Below, one piece after another: positions 7,431 through 15,010 of a DNA stretch of 27,850 nt. Position numbers and translations under genes: made by a program. The DNA lies in NCBI GenBank assembly GCA_043721855.1, contig JAYSPY010000017.1, positions 1 through 27,850 of the forward strand, given 5' to 3'. Within the stretch, counting starts at the first letter, position 1; each line of letters starts with the position of its first letter. Under the pieces are notes generated by a model, which was not told the origin of the DNA, ran no database searches, and saw only the letters and a program-made list of their open reading frames with translations. The DNA comes from JACMNW01 sp043721855 (GTDB taxonomy: Bacteria; Pseudomonadota; Alphaproteobacteria; Rhodobacterales; Rhodobacteraceae).

Positions 7431-8960
7431 ATGTTACCACCCGCGCTTACTTTTTCCGACGATCAGGCCGAAGCCTGGGATAGGGTTTCAGACCAGTTGC
7501 GCGGCATGGGCGTTGATCTGCTGAACGCGGAACTGACGCCCCAGGCTGATGGTAAGGCGTCTGTTCTGGCGGTGGTGGGTAAGGCGGGGTCTGGCAAGAC
7601 CATGCTTTTGGCCAGTCTTTACAAGGCGATGAAAGCGGCGGGCGTCGAGATAATCTCGGGCGATTATGAAGGGCGGCGGCGCAAAGACCGCCGAACGCTG
7701 GCGGTGCTGGCCCCCACCAACAAGGCGGCATCGGTGTTGCGGCTGCGCGGCGTGCCAGCGACCACGATCCACCGCATTCTGTATACCCCAATGTATGACC
7801 CGCAATATGAAAAAATCGCTGAATGGCTGGCAGGCAACGGCCCGCGCCCGGCGGTTGAAGGGTTGACCGAACTGGCGCTGGACCGCGCGCGCGCATTTTA
7901 TGACAATGTCGCATCCATCCCCGGTGCGCTGGCGGCGGCGGGACTGCGTGGCAGCGATTTCATCAAGGGCTGGAAGCGGCGCGAGGAGCCGCTTGATATC
8001 GGGTTGGTCGACGAATCCTCGATGCTGGATCAGCGCCAGTTTGACGATCTGCGCGAAATTTTCCCGACGCTGATCCTGTTTGGCGATCCGGCGCAGTTGG
8101 CACCCGTGGGCCAATCGGGCGAGATGGTGTTTGATAAACTCGGCGGCGCGCGCAAACTGGTGCTGTCGCGTATCCACCGGCAAGCAGAGGATAACCCGAT
8201 CCTTGATCTGGCACATGCGCTGGCGGACCCCGATTTGGGGTTTGAAGAGTTTGAACGCATGGTTGAAGCGGCGGCGCGGCGCGACGCGCGGGTTGAGGTG
8301 GCGCAGCGGGTGGACAGCGATCTGATGGCGCGGTCCCCGGTGTTGGTCTGGCGCAATGCGACGCGGATCAGGCTGATCACGGCGTTTCGGGCAGCCCAAG
8401 GGGCGCCGGATTTTGAACTGCTGCCGGGCGAGCCCCTGATTTGCGACGGTATCGAGTTGCCGTTGAAACACCGCAAAAAGCGCATTGATCTGGAAGCGCG
8501 CGGTCTGATCAAGGGCGCGCAGGTGATCTATATGGGACCGGGCAACAAGGATGGCTTCGCCAGGCTGCACGTCGTGGGCGCGGAAGAGCCGCAGGTATCC
8601 GCCGCGTCGATCATCAAGATCGAAAAGCCGGGCGAGGATGAGCCGTTCATTCCATCAGCCGCCAAAATGGGGGCTGCGTTTTTGCACGGGGCGGCGGTGA
8701 CCATACACAAGGCGCAAGGGTCGCAGTGGGAAACCGTGCAGGTTTTCGCGCCCGATTTGTTTGCAGCGGCGCAAGCGGGGCGGACAGAGGCGGGGTTGCC
8801 GCTGTGGAAACGGCTGGCCTATGTGGCGATCACGCGGGCGGAAAAGCAGCTGAAATGGGTCGTGCGCAACAGGTTGGGGCTGCCCTTGGTGCCGCTGGGC
8901 GTGGATGATTTGCGCGTGACACCTGCAGTTTTAAGCCTTGCGACAGAGGCAGACGTTTAA
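7431..8960 (+). CDS. RecD-like ATP-dependent DNA helicase
   Basis: Superfamily 1B (RecD/Pif1-like) helicase, 509 aa. Motifs appear in order: Walker A GKAGSGKT (50-57), motif Ia APTNKAA (94-100), Walker B LVDESS (192-197), motif III GDPAQLAPVG (218-227), motif IV RIHRQ (248-252), motif V TIHKAQGSQW (424-433) and motif VI YVAITRA (464-470). It lacks the long N-terminal extension of RecD2, and there is no recB or recC nearby, so it is a stand-alone helicase of the exodeoxyribonuclease V-like group, probably working in DNA repair. It starts at an ATG with only a weak ribosome binding site. The stop codon lies inside a 16-bp duplicated segment. Confidence 0.9.
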   Translation: MLPPALTFSDDQAEAWDRVSDQLRGMGVDLLNAELTPQADGKASVLAVVGKAGSGKTMLLASLYKAMKAAGVEIISGDYEGRRRKDRRTLAVLAPTNKAASVLRLRGVPATTIHRILYTPMYDPQYEKIAEWLAGNGPRPAVEGLTELALDRARAFYDNVASIPGALAAAGLRGSDFIKGWKRREEPLDIGLVDESSMLDQRQFDDLREIFPTLILFGDPAQLAPVGQSGEMVFDKLGGARKLVLSRIHRQAEDNPILDLAHALADPDLGFEEFERMVEAAARRDARVEVAQRVDSDLMARSPVLVWRNATRIRLITAFRAAQGAPDFELLPGEPLICDGIELPLKHRKKRIDLEARGLIKGAQVIYMGPGNKDGFARLHVVGAEEPQVSAASIIKIEKPGEDEPFIPSAAKMGAAFLHGAAVTIHKAQGSQWETVQVFAPDLFAAAQAGRTEAGLPLWKRLAYVAITRAEKQLKWVVRNRLGLPLVPLGVDDLRVTPAVLSLATEADV

Positions 8961-8988
8961 GGCTTTCACGGATTTAAGGCTTTCACGG
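8956..8988. repeat. 16-bp tandem duplication at helicase stop
   Basis: TTTAAGGCTTTCACGG occurs exactly at 8956-8971 and again at 8973-8988, separated by one base. The first copy contains the TAA stop of the helicase gene. Confidence 0.9.
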
Positions 8989-9031
8989 TGGGGTTGGCGC
9001 GGTTAGTCTGGCAAAAATCCACGGAGGCTTC

Positions 9032-9268
9032 ATGATCTGCGTATTCGTTCAATTCCGCTGCACCCCCGGCAAAACCTACGAGGTCGCGACCGCGATTTAT
9101 GACCGTGAAGTGGTGTCAGAACTGTTTTCGACCAGCGGCGAATATGACCTGATCGCGAAAATCTATATCCCCGACGATGCCGATGTCGGGCATTATCTGT
9201 CGGAGCGGCTGTTTGATATTCCGGGCATTGTGCGGACCCTGACCACCATGACGTTCAGGGCTTTCTAG
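9032..9268 (+). CDS. Orphan Lrp/AsnC effector (RAM) domain protein
   Basis: A 78-aa protein that is only the C-terminal ligand-binding RAM domain of Lrp/AsnC regulators, with no helix-turn-helix. The pattern FVQFRCTPGKTYEVATAIYD, then SGEYDLIAKI, then IPGIVRTLTTM follows the beta-alpha-beta fold, with the GEYDL segment that contacts amino acid ligands in the family. Stand-alone RAM proteins form oligomers and may bind amino acids or modulate full-length Lrp proteins; the ligand is unknown. GGAGG lies five bases before the ATG. A short spacer with a 14-bp tandem duplication separates it from the convergent pyrD gene. Confidence 0.88.
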   Translation: MICVFVQFRCTPGKTYEVATAIYDREVVSELFSTSGEYDLIAKIYIPDDADVGHYLSERLFDIPGIVRTLTTMTFRAF

Positions 9269-9302
9269 GATGGGCCTTCCAGGATGGGCCTTCCAGGATT
9301 GG
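9267..9302. repeat. 14-bp tandem duplication after the RAM-domain gene
   Basis: AGGATGGGCCTTCC occurs at 9267-9280 and 9281-9294, followed by a partial third unit (AGGATTGG). The array begins at the stop codon of the RAM-domain gene. Confidence 0.9.
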
Positions 9303-9319
9303 TGTTCTGGAATCGGCGT

Positions 9320-10384
9320 TTAAAGCCAACGCGCGCGGTCGGTGCCAATGGCATCTGCGACAGTGGCGAAGCCGCCTTTTTCAAGCGCCGCATCCAGCCC
9401 GCGGGCCACTTTTGCGGCGACGGAAATGCCTTCGTAAACCATGGCGGTGTAAAGCTGCACCGCCGAGGCGCCGGCGCGAATTTTCTGGTAGGCTTGGTCT
9501 GCCGTCGCGATGCCGCCGACGCCGATCAGGGGCAGTTTGCCGTCTGTCAGCTGCGATAGTTTTGCCAGAACGCGTGTCGAGCGTTCAAACAGTGGTGTGC
9601 CGGACAGGCCGCCGGCTTGGACTTTGTCGGCGCTTTTCAACCCGTCGCGGCACAGCGTGGTATTGGTGGCAATGATGCCTGCAATGCCAGAGGCAAGGGC
9701 CACTTCGGTGATTTCGCCCAGATCATCATCGGTCAGATCCGGGGCGATTTTCAAGAAAATCGGAATCGGGCGCGCAAGGCTGGCTTGGACGTCCATCACC
9801 CCCGCCAGAAGACTGGCGAGCGCAGCGCGGCCCTGCAGATCGCGCAGTTTTTCGGTGTTGGGGGAGGAGACGTTGACAGTGGCAAAATCAACATGCGGGC
9901 CGCAACAGGCCAGAACAGAGGCAAAATCGGCGGCACGGTCGGTGCTGTCTTTGTTGGCCCCAAGGTTCAGGCCGACCGGAACCCGTGATTTTGGTCGCAG
10001 GGCCAGGCGGGCGCAGATGCTGGGCGCGCCTTCGTTGTTGAAACCGAACCGGTTGATGGCGGCGCGGTCTTCAGTCAGCCGGAACAGGCGGGGTTTGGGG
10101 TTGCCATCCTGCGGGCGCGGGGTGGCAGCGCCGACCTCAAGAAAGCCAAAGCCCGACCGCATCATCGGGGCAAGGGCGACGGCGTTTTTGTCGTAACCGG
10201 CCGCAAGGCCAATGGGGTTTGGCAGCGACAGGCCTGCCACGGTTGTCGCCAGACGGGGCGATGTAATCGGGCCGGGAAGGTTGGGCAAATTGAGACGCAG
10301 GGCCGTCAGTGACAGCCCATGCGCGCTTTCGGGATCGAGGCGGTGCAGCAGGGCAAGGGCGGCCCTTTCGACAAGGTTCACCAC
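9320..10384 (-). CDS. pyrD: Dihydroorotate dehydrogenase (quinone), class 2
   Basis: FMN enzyme that oxidises dihydroorotate to orotate with quinone in pyrimidine synthesis, on the inner face of the membrane. At 354 aa it has the N-terminal amphipathic helices typical of class 2 (residues 1-35, ending HGLSLTALRL). It also has GLAAGYDKNA, the GFGFLEVGAATP flavin segment, and NVSSPNTEKLR, where Ser174 is the expected catalytic base. IGVGGIATADQAYQKIRAGAS binds the FMN phosphate. The start is a GTG (10384, or the next GTG at 10381) that overlaps the end of the DUF952 gene in the sequence ATGTGGTGA, which suggests translational coupling. Confidence 0.95.
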   Translation of the reverse strand: MVNLVERAALALLHRLDPESAHGLSLTALRLNLPNLPGPITSPRLATTVAGLSLPNPIGLAAGYDKNAVALAPMMRSGFGFLEVGAATPRPQDGNPKPRLFRLTEDRAAINRFGFNNEGAPSICARLALRPKSRVPVGLNLGANKDSTDRAADFASVLACCGPHVDFATVNVSSPNTEKLRDLQGRAALASLLAGVMDVQASLARPIPIFLKIAPDLTDDDLGEITEVALASGIAGIIATNTTLCRDGLKSADKVQAGGLSGTPLFERSTRVLAKLSQLTDGKLPLIGVGGIATADQAYQKIRAGASAVQLYTAMVYEGISVAAKVARGLDAALEKGGFATVADAIGTDRARWL

Positions 10385-10716
10385 ATACCCTCGGGGAAGA
10401 TGTGGCCGGTCGCACCGAGGGGAAGGGATTTATCCCAGATAACCTCGGTCAGGTGCAGGGTGCGGTAGAGATGCGGGAACAAGACGCCGCCGCGGGCAGC
10501 TTCCCATTTCAGGGCGGGACCGAGTGTATCGGAATCGAAGGCAACCAGCACCAGATCACTTTCGGTGCCGAAATATCTGGCCGCGGTTTCGGCGACTGTG
10601 GCGGCGGTGGAAAAGTGAATGTAGCCGTCGATGATATCTACCCGGGCACCAGCGGTTTCACCGGCAGAGCGATAGGCATCCCATTCAGCGCGGCGGAAGA
10701 TCTTGTAAATTTGCAT
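10378..10716 (-). CDS. DUF952 family protein
   Basis: Small cytosolic protein of 112 aa matching the DUF952 pattern: IYKIFRRAEWDAYRSAG at the start, then DGYIHFSTAATVAETAARYF, then LKWEAARGGVLFPHLY, then LPLGATGHIFP. The conserved His in the GYIHFS block and the W-E segment suggest a ligand pocket, but no reaction is established. Its stop overlaps the pyrD start by several bases, so the two genes form an operon with DUF952 first. The ribosome binding site before the ATG is weak. Confidence 0.85.
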   Translation of the reverse strand: MQIYKIFRRAEWDAYRSAGETAGARVDIIDGYIHFSTAATVAETAARYFGTESDLVLVAFDSDTLGPALKWEAARGGVLFPHLYRTLHLTEVIWDKSLPLGATGHIFPEGMW

Positions 10717-10787
10717 TCGCGTTTCATGCCTGTTGGGCCGGGTGGGGTCAATGGGGCAGGTGCAGGGGAATCGTATAGGGGGCGGGG

Positions 10788-10816
10788 TTGCGGAGGGGAT
10801 GCGGGGTCGGTATACG
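10788..10816 (+). promoter_or_regulatory. Candidate promoter of tRNA-Gly
   Basis: TTGCGG and TATACG are separated by 17 bases, and the -10 ends nine bases before the first base of the tRNA. The position fits a short tRNA leader. Confidence 0.5.
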
Positions 10817-10825
10817 GGGAGGGAT

Positions 10826-10899
10826 GCGGGCGTTGTGTAATGGTAAGACCTTAGCCTTCCAAGCTAAAGACGCGGGTTCGATTCCCGCCGCCCGCTCCA
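10826..10899 (+). tRNA. tRNA-Gly(UCC)
   Basis: A 74-base cloverleaf. The acceptor stem GCGGGCG pairs perfectly with CGCCCGC. The anticodon stem TTAGC/GCTAA encloses loop CTTCCAA with anticodon TCC. The T arm is GCGGG-TTCGATT-CCCGC. The discriminator base is T, and the 3' CCA is encoded in the DNA. Confidence 0.97.
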
Positions 10900-11414
10900 G
10901 CTTTTCGCACTTGACCTGTGGCTTGTCGCGCGTTTGGGGCGGTTTTCAAGGTATCGATTCCGCACGTTTTTCGAATTTCATCCGCCTGCTTTTTACAGGC
11001 CGGGGCTGGGATGCGAAACGCCGGCACGCGCATTGATCAGGGCCGCATCCTGACCGAACCCGCAAAGACAATCGCCCGACATGCGCGCCAGAAGCCATGC
11101 GTTGCGCGGTACAATATCACACAGCCGACCGCCAAACCGGAACGTGGTGCTGAAAGCGCCACCGGCGCAAGCGCATGGCCAGAAGCGGTGGCTTGGCGTT
11201 GCAGCAGCGCAGTTGCGTCACGCGGCGCCATGATTTGGCGGGTGCAGGGCTGTCTTGATCTGCGGGCCGACCTGCGCGCGGGGTGTTTAGCGCAAGGGCA
11301 ACAAGGGGGGGCCAGCCCCCGCCGCCTGCGGCGTCACCCCCCGGGATATTTTAGCCAAAGTGAAAGCGGCCGAATGCCCAAAGGGGGGCTTCAGACTTTG
11401 CACCGATTGTTTGG
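10900..11414. other. Long spacer with no credible gene
   Basis: From the end of the tRNA to the fabI stop is about 630 bp. Open frames here are Arg/Ala/Gly-rich without a ribosome binding site or recognisable domain. One runs antisense into the tRNA and another runs through the minisatellite. The only structured parts seen are the two-hairpin repeat (11305-11366) and the 14-bp array that follows. It could be decayed sequence next to a tRNA, but no integrase, direct repeat of the tRNA end or transposase remnant was found. Confidence 0.6.
11305..11366 (+). repeat. Two-hairpin palindromic element, copy B
   Basis: A GGGGG/CCCCC hairpin is followed by GCCGC-CT-GCGGC and a tail with CCCCCCGGGATATTTTAGCC and AAAGTGAAAG. 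The layout and tail match copy A at 4163-4222. Confidence 0.6.
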
Positions 11415-11526
11415 GGTGGACCGGCGGAGGTGGACGGGCGGAGGTGGACGGGCGGAGGTGGACTGGTGGAGGTGGACTGGCGGATGTGGACGGGCTGAGG
11501 TGGACGGGCTGAGGTAGACGGGCGGA
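11415..11526. repeat. 14-bp minisatellite, eight units
   Basis: Eight uninterrupted 14-base units with consensus GGTGGACGGGCGGA. Variation falls at a few positions (C/T/G after GGA, GGCGGA versus GGCTGA). The array ends two bases before the fabI stop codon, in the fabI 3' flank. Confidence 0.95.
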
Positions 11527-11528
11527 AT

Positions 11529-12317
11529 TTACAGGTTTTCTGACTGCGGCATGCCAAGCACATGGTAGCCGCCATCCACATGGATAATTTCGCCCGTGGT
11601 GCACAGGCCGTAATCTGACGCCAGCCAGACGGCGGTGCCGCCGATGGCCGCGAGGGTGGCGTTGGCGCGCAGGGGTGCGTTTGCCTCAGTGTGGCGGAAG
11701 GTGGCGCGCGCACCGCCGATGGCAGCGCCTGCCAGGGTTTTCATCGGGCCGGGGGAGACGGCGTTGACGCGGATGCCTTGTGCCCCAAGGTCATTGGCCA
11801 AGTAGCGCACCGAAGATTCGAGGGCGGCTTTGGCGACACCCATGACATTGTAATTGGGCGTCACACGGTTAGAGCCGGAATAGGTGAGCGTCAGCAATGT
11901 GCCGCCGTCTGGCATCAGGGCTGCGGCACGGCGCGCCACGTCGATGAAGCTGTAGCAGGAGATGGCGAGGGAGTTGGTGAAATTGGCAAGGCTCGTGTTG
12001 ATGAAGCGGCCCGTCAGTTCATTCTTGTCAGAAAACGCGATGGCGTGGACCACGAAATCTACCGTGCCCCAATGGGCCTTGAGGGATGCAAAACAGGCAT
12101 CCATCGAATTCGCGTTCATCACATCGACATCCACCATGAAGGTGGAGCCAAGCGATGCGGCAAGCGGTTCGACCCGTTTGCCAAAAGCATCGCCCTGGTA
12201 GGAAAACGCAAGTTCCGCGCCTTCGGCCGCCATGGCAGAAGCTATGCCCCAGGCAATGGATCGTTCATTCGCGACGCCCATGATCAGGCCGCGCTTACCC
12301 TTTAACAGATCGGCCAT
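11529..12317 (-). CDS. fabI: Enoyl-ACP reductase (NADH)
   Basis: Short-chain dehydrogenase that reduces enoyl-ACP in the last step of each type II fatty acid elongation cycle; the target of triclosan and diazaborines. It is 262 aa with GVANERSIAWGIA as the NADH-binding loop (14-26), Tyr146 in TYSGSN, and the Tyr156-X6-Lys163 active site in YNVMGVAK, at the same numbers as the E. coli enzyme. The segment HAIAF (91-95) has Ala94 where E. coli has Gly93. AGAGGGA lies upstream of the ATG. It is the last gene of fabA-fabB-fabI, 27 bp after fabB, and the minisatellite begins immediately beyond its stop. Confidence 0.96.
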   Translation of the reverse strand: MADLLKGKRGLIMGVANERSIAWGIASAMAAEGAELAFSYQGDAFGKRVEPLAASLGSTFMVDVDVMNANSMDACFASLKAHWGTVDFVVHAIAFSDKNELTGRFINTSLANFTNSLAISCYSFIDVARRAAALMPDGGTLLTLTYSGSNRVTPNYNVMGVAKAALESSVRYLANDLGAQGIRVNAVSPGPMKTLAGAAIGGARATFRHTEANAPLRANATLAAIGGTAVWLASDYGLCTTGEIIHVDGGYHVLGMPQSENL

Positions 12318-12344
12318 TCAGGCGGTCCCTCTTTGTTTTTCTTG

Positions 12345-13574
12345 TCAGGTCTTATACTTGCTCATCAACAATGTGGCATTTGTTCCGCCAAAGCCAAAGC
12401 TATTCGACATGACGCTATCAAGGTCAACACCCACCCGCAGTTGTGTGACAATTTCGGATGGGTCGAGGGCGGGATCAAGGGTGGTGACGTTGGCCGAGGC
12501 GGCGATGAAGTCATTGTTCATCATAATCAGCGAATAGATTGCCTCGTGCACGCCGGTGGCCCCGAGGGAGTGGCCGGTCAGGGATTTTGTGGAGGCAACG
12601 GGCGGCGTGGTGCCCCGCCCAAAGACGCGGCGGATCGCCTCTATTTCCGTGACATCACCGACCACGGTCGAGGTGCCGTGGGAGTTGATGTAATCAACCT
12701 TGCGGCCTGCGGGCAGTGTCGAGAGGGCGAGTTTCATCGACCGCTCGCCGCCTTCACCAGAGGGGGCGACCATATCGTAGCCATCAGAGGTGGCACCGTA
12801 GCCGGTCACCTCGCCGTAGATTTTGGCCCCGCGCGCAAGGGCGTGGGACAGCTCTTCCAGCACGACAACGCCGCCGCCGCCTGCGATGACAAAGCCGTCA
12901 CGGGTGGCGTCGTAGGTGCGCGATGCGGTGCTTGGCGTATCGTTGTATTTTGACGACATGGCACCCATGGCGTCGAACAGGCAAGACAGCGTCCAATCCA
13001 GTTCTTCGCCGCCGCCAGCGAATACGATGTCCTGTTTGCCAAGCTGGATCAGTTCCACGCCGTTGCCGATGCAATGTGCCGAAGTGGAGCAGGCGGAGGT
13101 GATGGAATAGTTGACGCCTTTGATCTTGAACGGGGTGGCAAGACAGGCAGAGTTTGTGCTGCTCATGCAGCGTGTCACCATGAAAGGGCCCATCTTTTTG
13201 GGCGCACCCTTTTCGATGACGGCTTCAAACGCCTTGAAGAAGTTCGAAGTGGACGGGCCACCCGAGCCCATGATCAGGCCGGAGCGTTCGTTTGACACGT
13301 CGGTGGGCTCCAGCCCGCTATCAGCGATGGCTTGTTCCATGGCCAGAAAGTTATAGGCAGCCCCCGGCCCCATGAAGCGCATATCGCGTTTGTCGATATG
13401 GTCTTCGAGCACGATTTGCGGCTGGCCTTTGACCTGTGACCTAAAGCCGTGTTCGGCGTAATCTTCGGCAAAGATGATGCCAGATTTGCCGGCGCGAAGG
13501 CTGGCTTCAACTTCGGCCGCGGAATTGCCGATGGGCGAGATGATACCTATTCCGGTGATGACGACGCGGCGCAT
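12345..13574 (-). CDS. fabB: Beta-ketoacyl-ACP synthase I
   Basis: Condensing enzyme that elongates acyl-ACP and, with FabA, commits cis-3-decenoyl-ACP to unsaturated fatty acids. The 409-aa thiolase-fold protein shows the Cys-His-His triad: Cys162 in TSACSTSAHC, His299 in INSHGTSTVVGD and His334 in LTGHSLGATG. NSFGFGGTNATLL closes the C terminus. Pairing with fabA and the sequence around the active Cys favour FabB over FabF. AGGAGA lies about nine bases before the ATG. It is preceded by fabA (100-bp gap) and followed by fabI (27 bp), consistent with one operon. Confidence 0.96.
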   Translation of the reverse strand: MRRVVITGIGIISPIGNSAAEVEASLRAGKSGIIFAEDYAEHGFRSQVKGQPQIVLEDHIDKRDMRFMGPGAAYNFLAMEQAIADSGLEPTDVSNERSGLIMGSGGPSTSNFFKAFEAVIEKGAPKKMGPFMVTRCMSSTNSACLATPFKIKGVNYSITSACSTSAHCIGNGVELIQLGKQDIVFAGGGEELDWTLSCLFDAMGAMSSKYNDTPSTASRTYDATRDGFVIAGGGGVVVLEELSHALARGAKIYGEVTGYGATSDGYDMVAPSGEGGERSMKLALSTLPAGRKVDYINSHGTSTVVGDVTEIEAIRRVFGRGTTPPVASTKSLTGHSLGATGVHEAIYSLIMMNNDFIAASANVTTLDPALDPSEIVTQLRVGVDLDSVMSNSFGFGGTNATLLMSKYKT

Positions 13575-13636
13575 GGGCGGACTCTCCTGTTATCGTGGCA
13601 GCTTGCGGAAGCTGTGTCTTGGGTAGGCGGGGCGTC

Positions 13637-13689
13637 AGTTTGCAGATAACGCCTTTGGTGCCAGTAAGGCGACCTTAGTTTGCAGATAA
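13637..13689. repeat. Duplicated 3' end of fabA
   Basis: AGTTTGCAGATAA appears at 13637-13649 and 13677-13689, 40 bp apart. The second copy encodes the last fabA codons and its stop. The first, read in the same sense, again spells Ala-Leu-Ser-Ala-Asn-stop. It looks like a small tandem duplication of the gene end. Confidence 0.75.
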
Positions 13690-14184
13690 GGCCACTTTCA
13701 TATCTTTGACATGATATATGGTTTCGCCGTCCGCCTCTAGCCTGCCGTCGGCGACGCCCATGGTCAGGCGGCGGGTCTGGATGGCCTTGGTGAAATCAAC
13801 GAAATAGGTCAGGCGTTTTCGGTCGGGGCGCACCATTCCGGTGAGTTTGACCTCGCCCACGCCAAGCGCGTAGCCGCGCCCCTGCCAACCGCGCCAGCCA
13901 AGGTTAAAGCCGGTAAGCTGCCACAATCCGTCAAGGCCCAAGCAGCCGGGCATGATGGGATTGCCGGGGAAGTGGCAGGCAAAAAACCACAGGTCGGGGT
14001 GGATGTCGAATTCAGCCACCACATGGCCTTGGCCGTGCGGGCCACCGTCCGAGGAAATGTCGGTGATGCGGTCCATCATCAACATGGGCGGTTCGGGAAG
14101 CTGGGCGTTGCCGGGGCCAAAAAGTTCGCCCCGCGCGCATTTGAGCAGGTCGTCTTTGTCAAAGCGCGTCGGATATAGCGTCAT
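13675..14184 (-). CDS. fabA: 3-hydroxydecanoyl-ACP dehydratase/isomerase
   Basis: Bifunctional dehydratase and trans-2/cis-3-decenoyl-ACP isomerase that starts anaerobic-type unsaturated fatty acid synthesis. The 169-aa hot-dog-fold protein has the catalytic pair His71 (ACHFPGNPIMPG) and Asp85 (CLGLDGLWQL), equivalent to His70 and Asp84 of E. coli. The ATG at 14184 is chosen because AAGGA lies about eight bases upstream and the protein then begins at the usual family position. The same frame stays open to 14616, but that extension is low-complexity and overlaps the divergent transporter remnant. First gene of fabA-fabB-fabI. Confidence 0.96.
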   Translation of the reverse strand: MTLYPTRFDKDDLLKCARGELFGPGNAQLPEPPMLMMDRITDISSDGGPHGQGHVVAEFDIHPDLWFFACHFPGNPIMPGCLGLDGLWQLTGFNLGWRGWQGRGYALGVGEVKLTGMVRPDRKRLTYFVDFTKAIQTRRLTMGVADGRLEADGETIYHVKDMKVALSAN

Positions 14185-14315
14185 GGTTGCGATCCTTGTT
14201 TTCCCCGCATGATCCTTATCATTTGCACGGAAGGCGTGGCAAGGGTGGGCGGCGGGGGCGCGGGCCAGACCATTTGGCCAAGGCAGCGTCCCATCGACGG
14301 GGGACAGGTGGGTGC

Positions 14316-14955
14316 ATGATGACAGCCTATCAGCGATTTGTGGCGGCCGCTGGGTTGACCAATCTTGCCGACGGGGTGGCAGTGGTGGCTTGGGGGTGGC
14401 TGACCTCGTTGCTGACGCGGGATGCGGTGTGGATTGCGCTGGTGCCAGTGGCGTTGCGCAGCCCGTGGTTTTTGCTGGCGCTGTCTGCAGGGATTGTGAC
14501 CGACCGGGTGGATAGGCGGCAGGTGATCCTGGCGATGGACGTGGTGCGGTGTCTGGCATTTTCGGGCGCGGCGATGGCGATCTGCGCTTCGTTGCCATTG
14601 GGCGCTGCGCCCACATGGGGTGTTGGGGGCGGTGTTTGCGGTGTTCGGGTTTACCGGGCTGACATGGAACATCGTTTCGGTCAGCTACCGGCAGCGGGCG
14701 ATACCAGATGCGATGCTGGGGCGCGTCAACAGTCTATGCCGCCTGCTGGCATGGGGGATGATGCCCGTCGGTTTGCTGCTGTCTGGCGTGAGTGTGATGG
14801 CGGCTGAGGGGCCGGTGTTGCGACATGCGGCATTGATTTTGCCGTTTTGGCCGACGGCATTTGGTGCGGCGATTTTGACCTGGGCTGCGTGGCATCCGCC
14901 AGGGCGGGGTTTTGCCGCAGGCGGGATTGACGACGGCCCTGACAAAAGGATTTGA
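14316..14955 (+). pseudogene. MFS transporter remnant with internal deletion
   Basis: The 5' part from the ATG at 14316 encodes about 95 residues of an EntS-like major facilitator N terminus (GLTNLADGVAVVAWGW, then SAGIVTDRVDRRQVILAMD, the conserved loop after helix 2). Near 14610 the family sequence jumps to another frame. From about 14620 it encodes a C-terminal part (FGFTGLTWNIVSVSYRQR, then LGRVNSLCRLLAWGMMPVG). Full-length relatives have about 400 residues, so roughly 200 residues from the middle are missing and the two halves are out of frame. It is therefore almost certainly non-functional. It lies between divergent fabA and irr. Confidence 0.82.
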
Positions 14956-15010
14956 ACGGGGCGGGCAGGCGGGCTATATCCAAAGGGTCCAAGGCAGAAA
15001 AGGCCATCGA

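Noticed and set aside
7488..8570. Minus-strand frame of 360 codons
   Set aside because: Antisense to the helicase gene with all its motifs; no recognisable protein.
10851..11033. Minus-strand frame ending GGGNRTRVFSLEG
   Set aside because: It is translated from the antisense strand of tRNA-Gly. This peptide is a well-known false gene pattern next to tRNAs.
10918..11517. Plus-strand frame of 199 codons after the tRNA
   Set aside because: Low-complexity, Arg/Gly-rich, no ribosome binding site or domain, and its C terminus is just the translated minisatellite.
11415..11526. Possible CRISPR array
   Set aside because: The units are contiguous 14-mers with no unique spacers, and no cas genes are present.
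14185..14616. N-terminal extension of FabA
   Set aside because: The extension is Pro/Ser/Arg-rich, overlaps the divergent transporter remnant, and a good ribosome binding site precedes the family-standard ATG at 14184.
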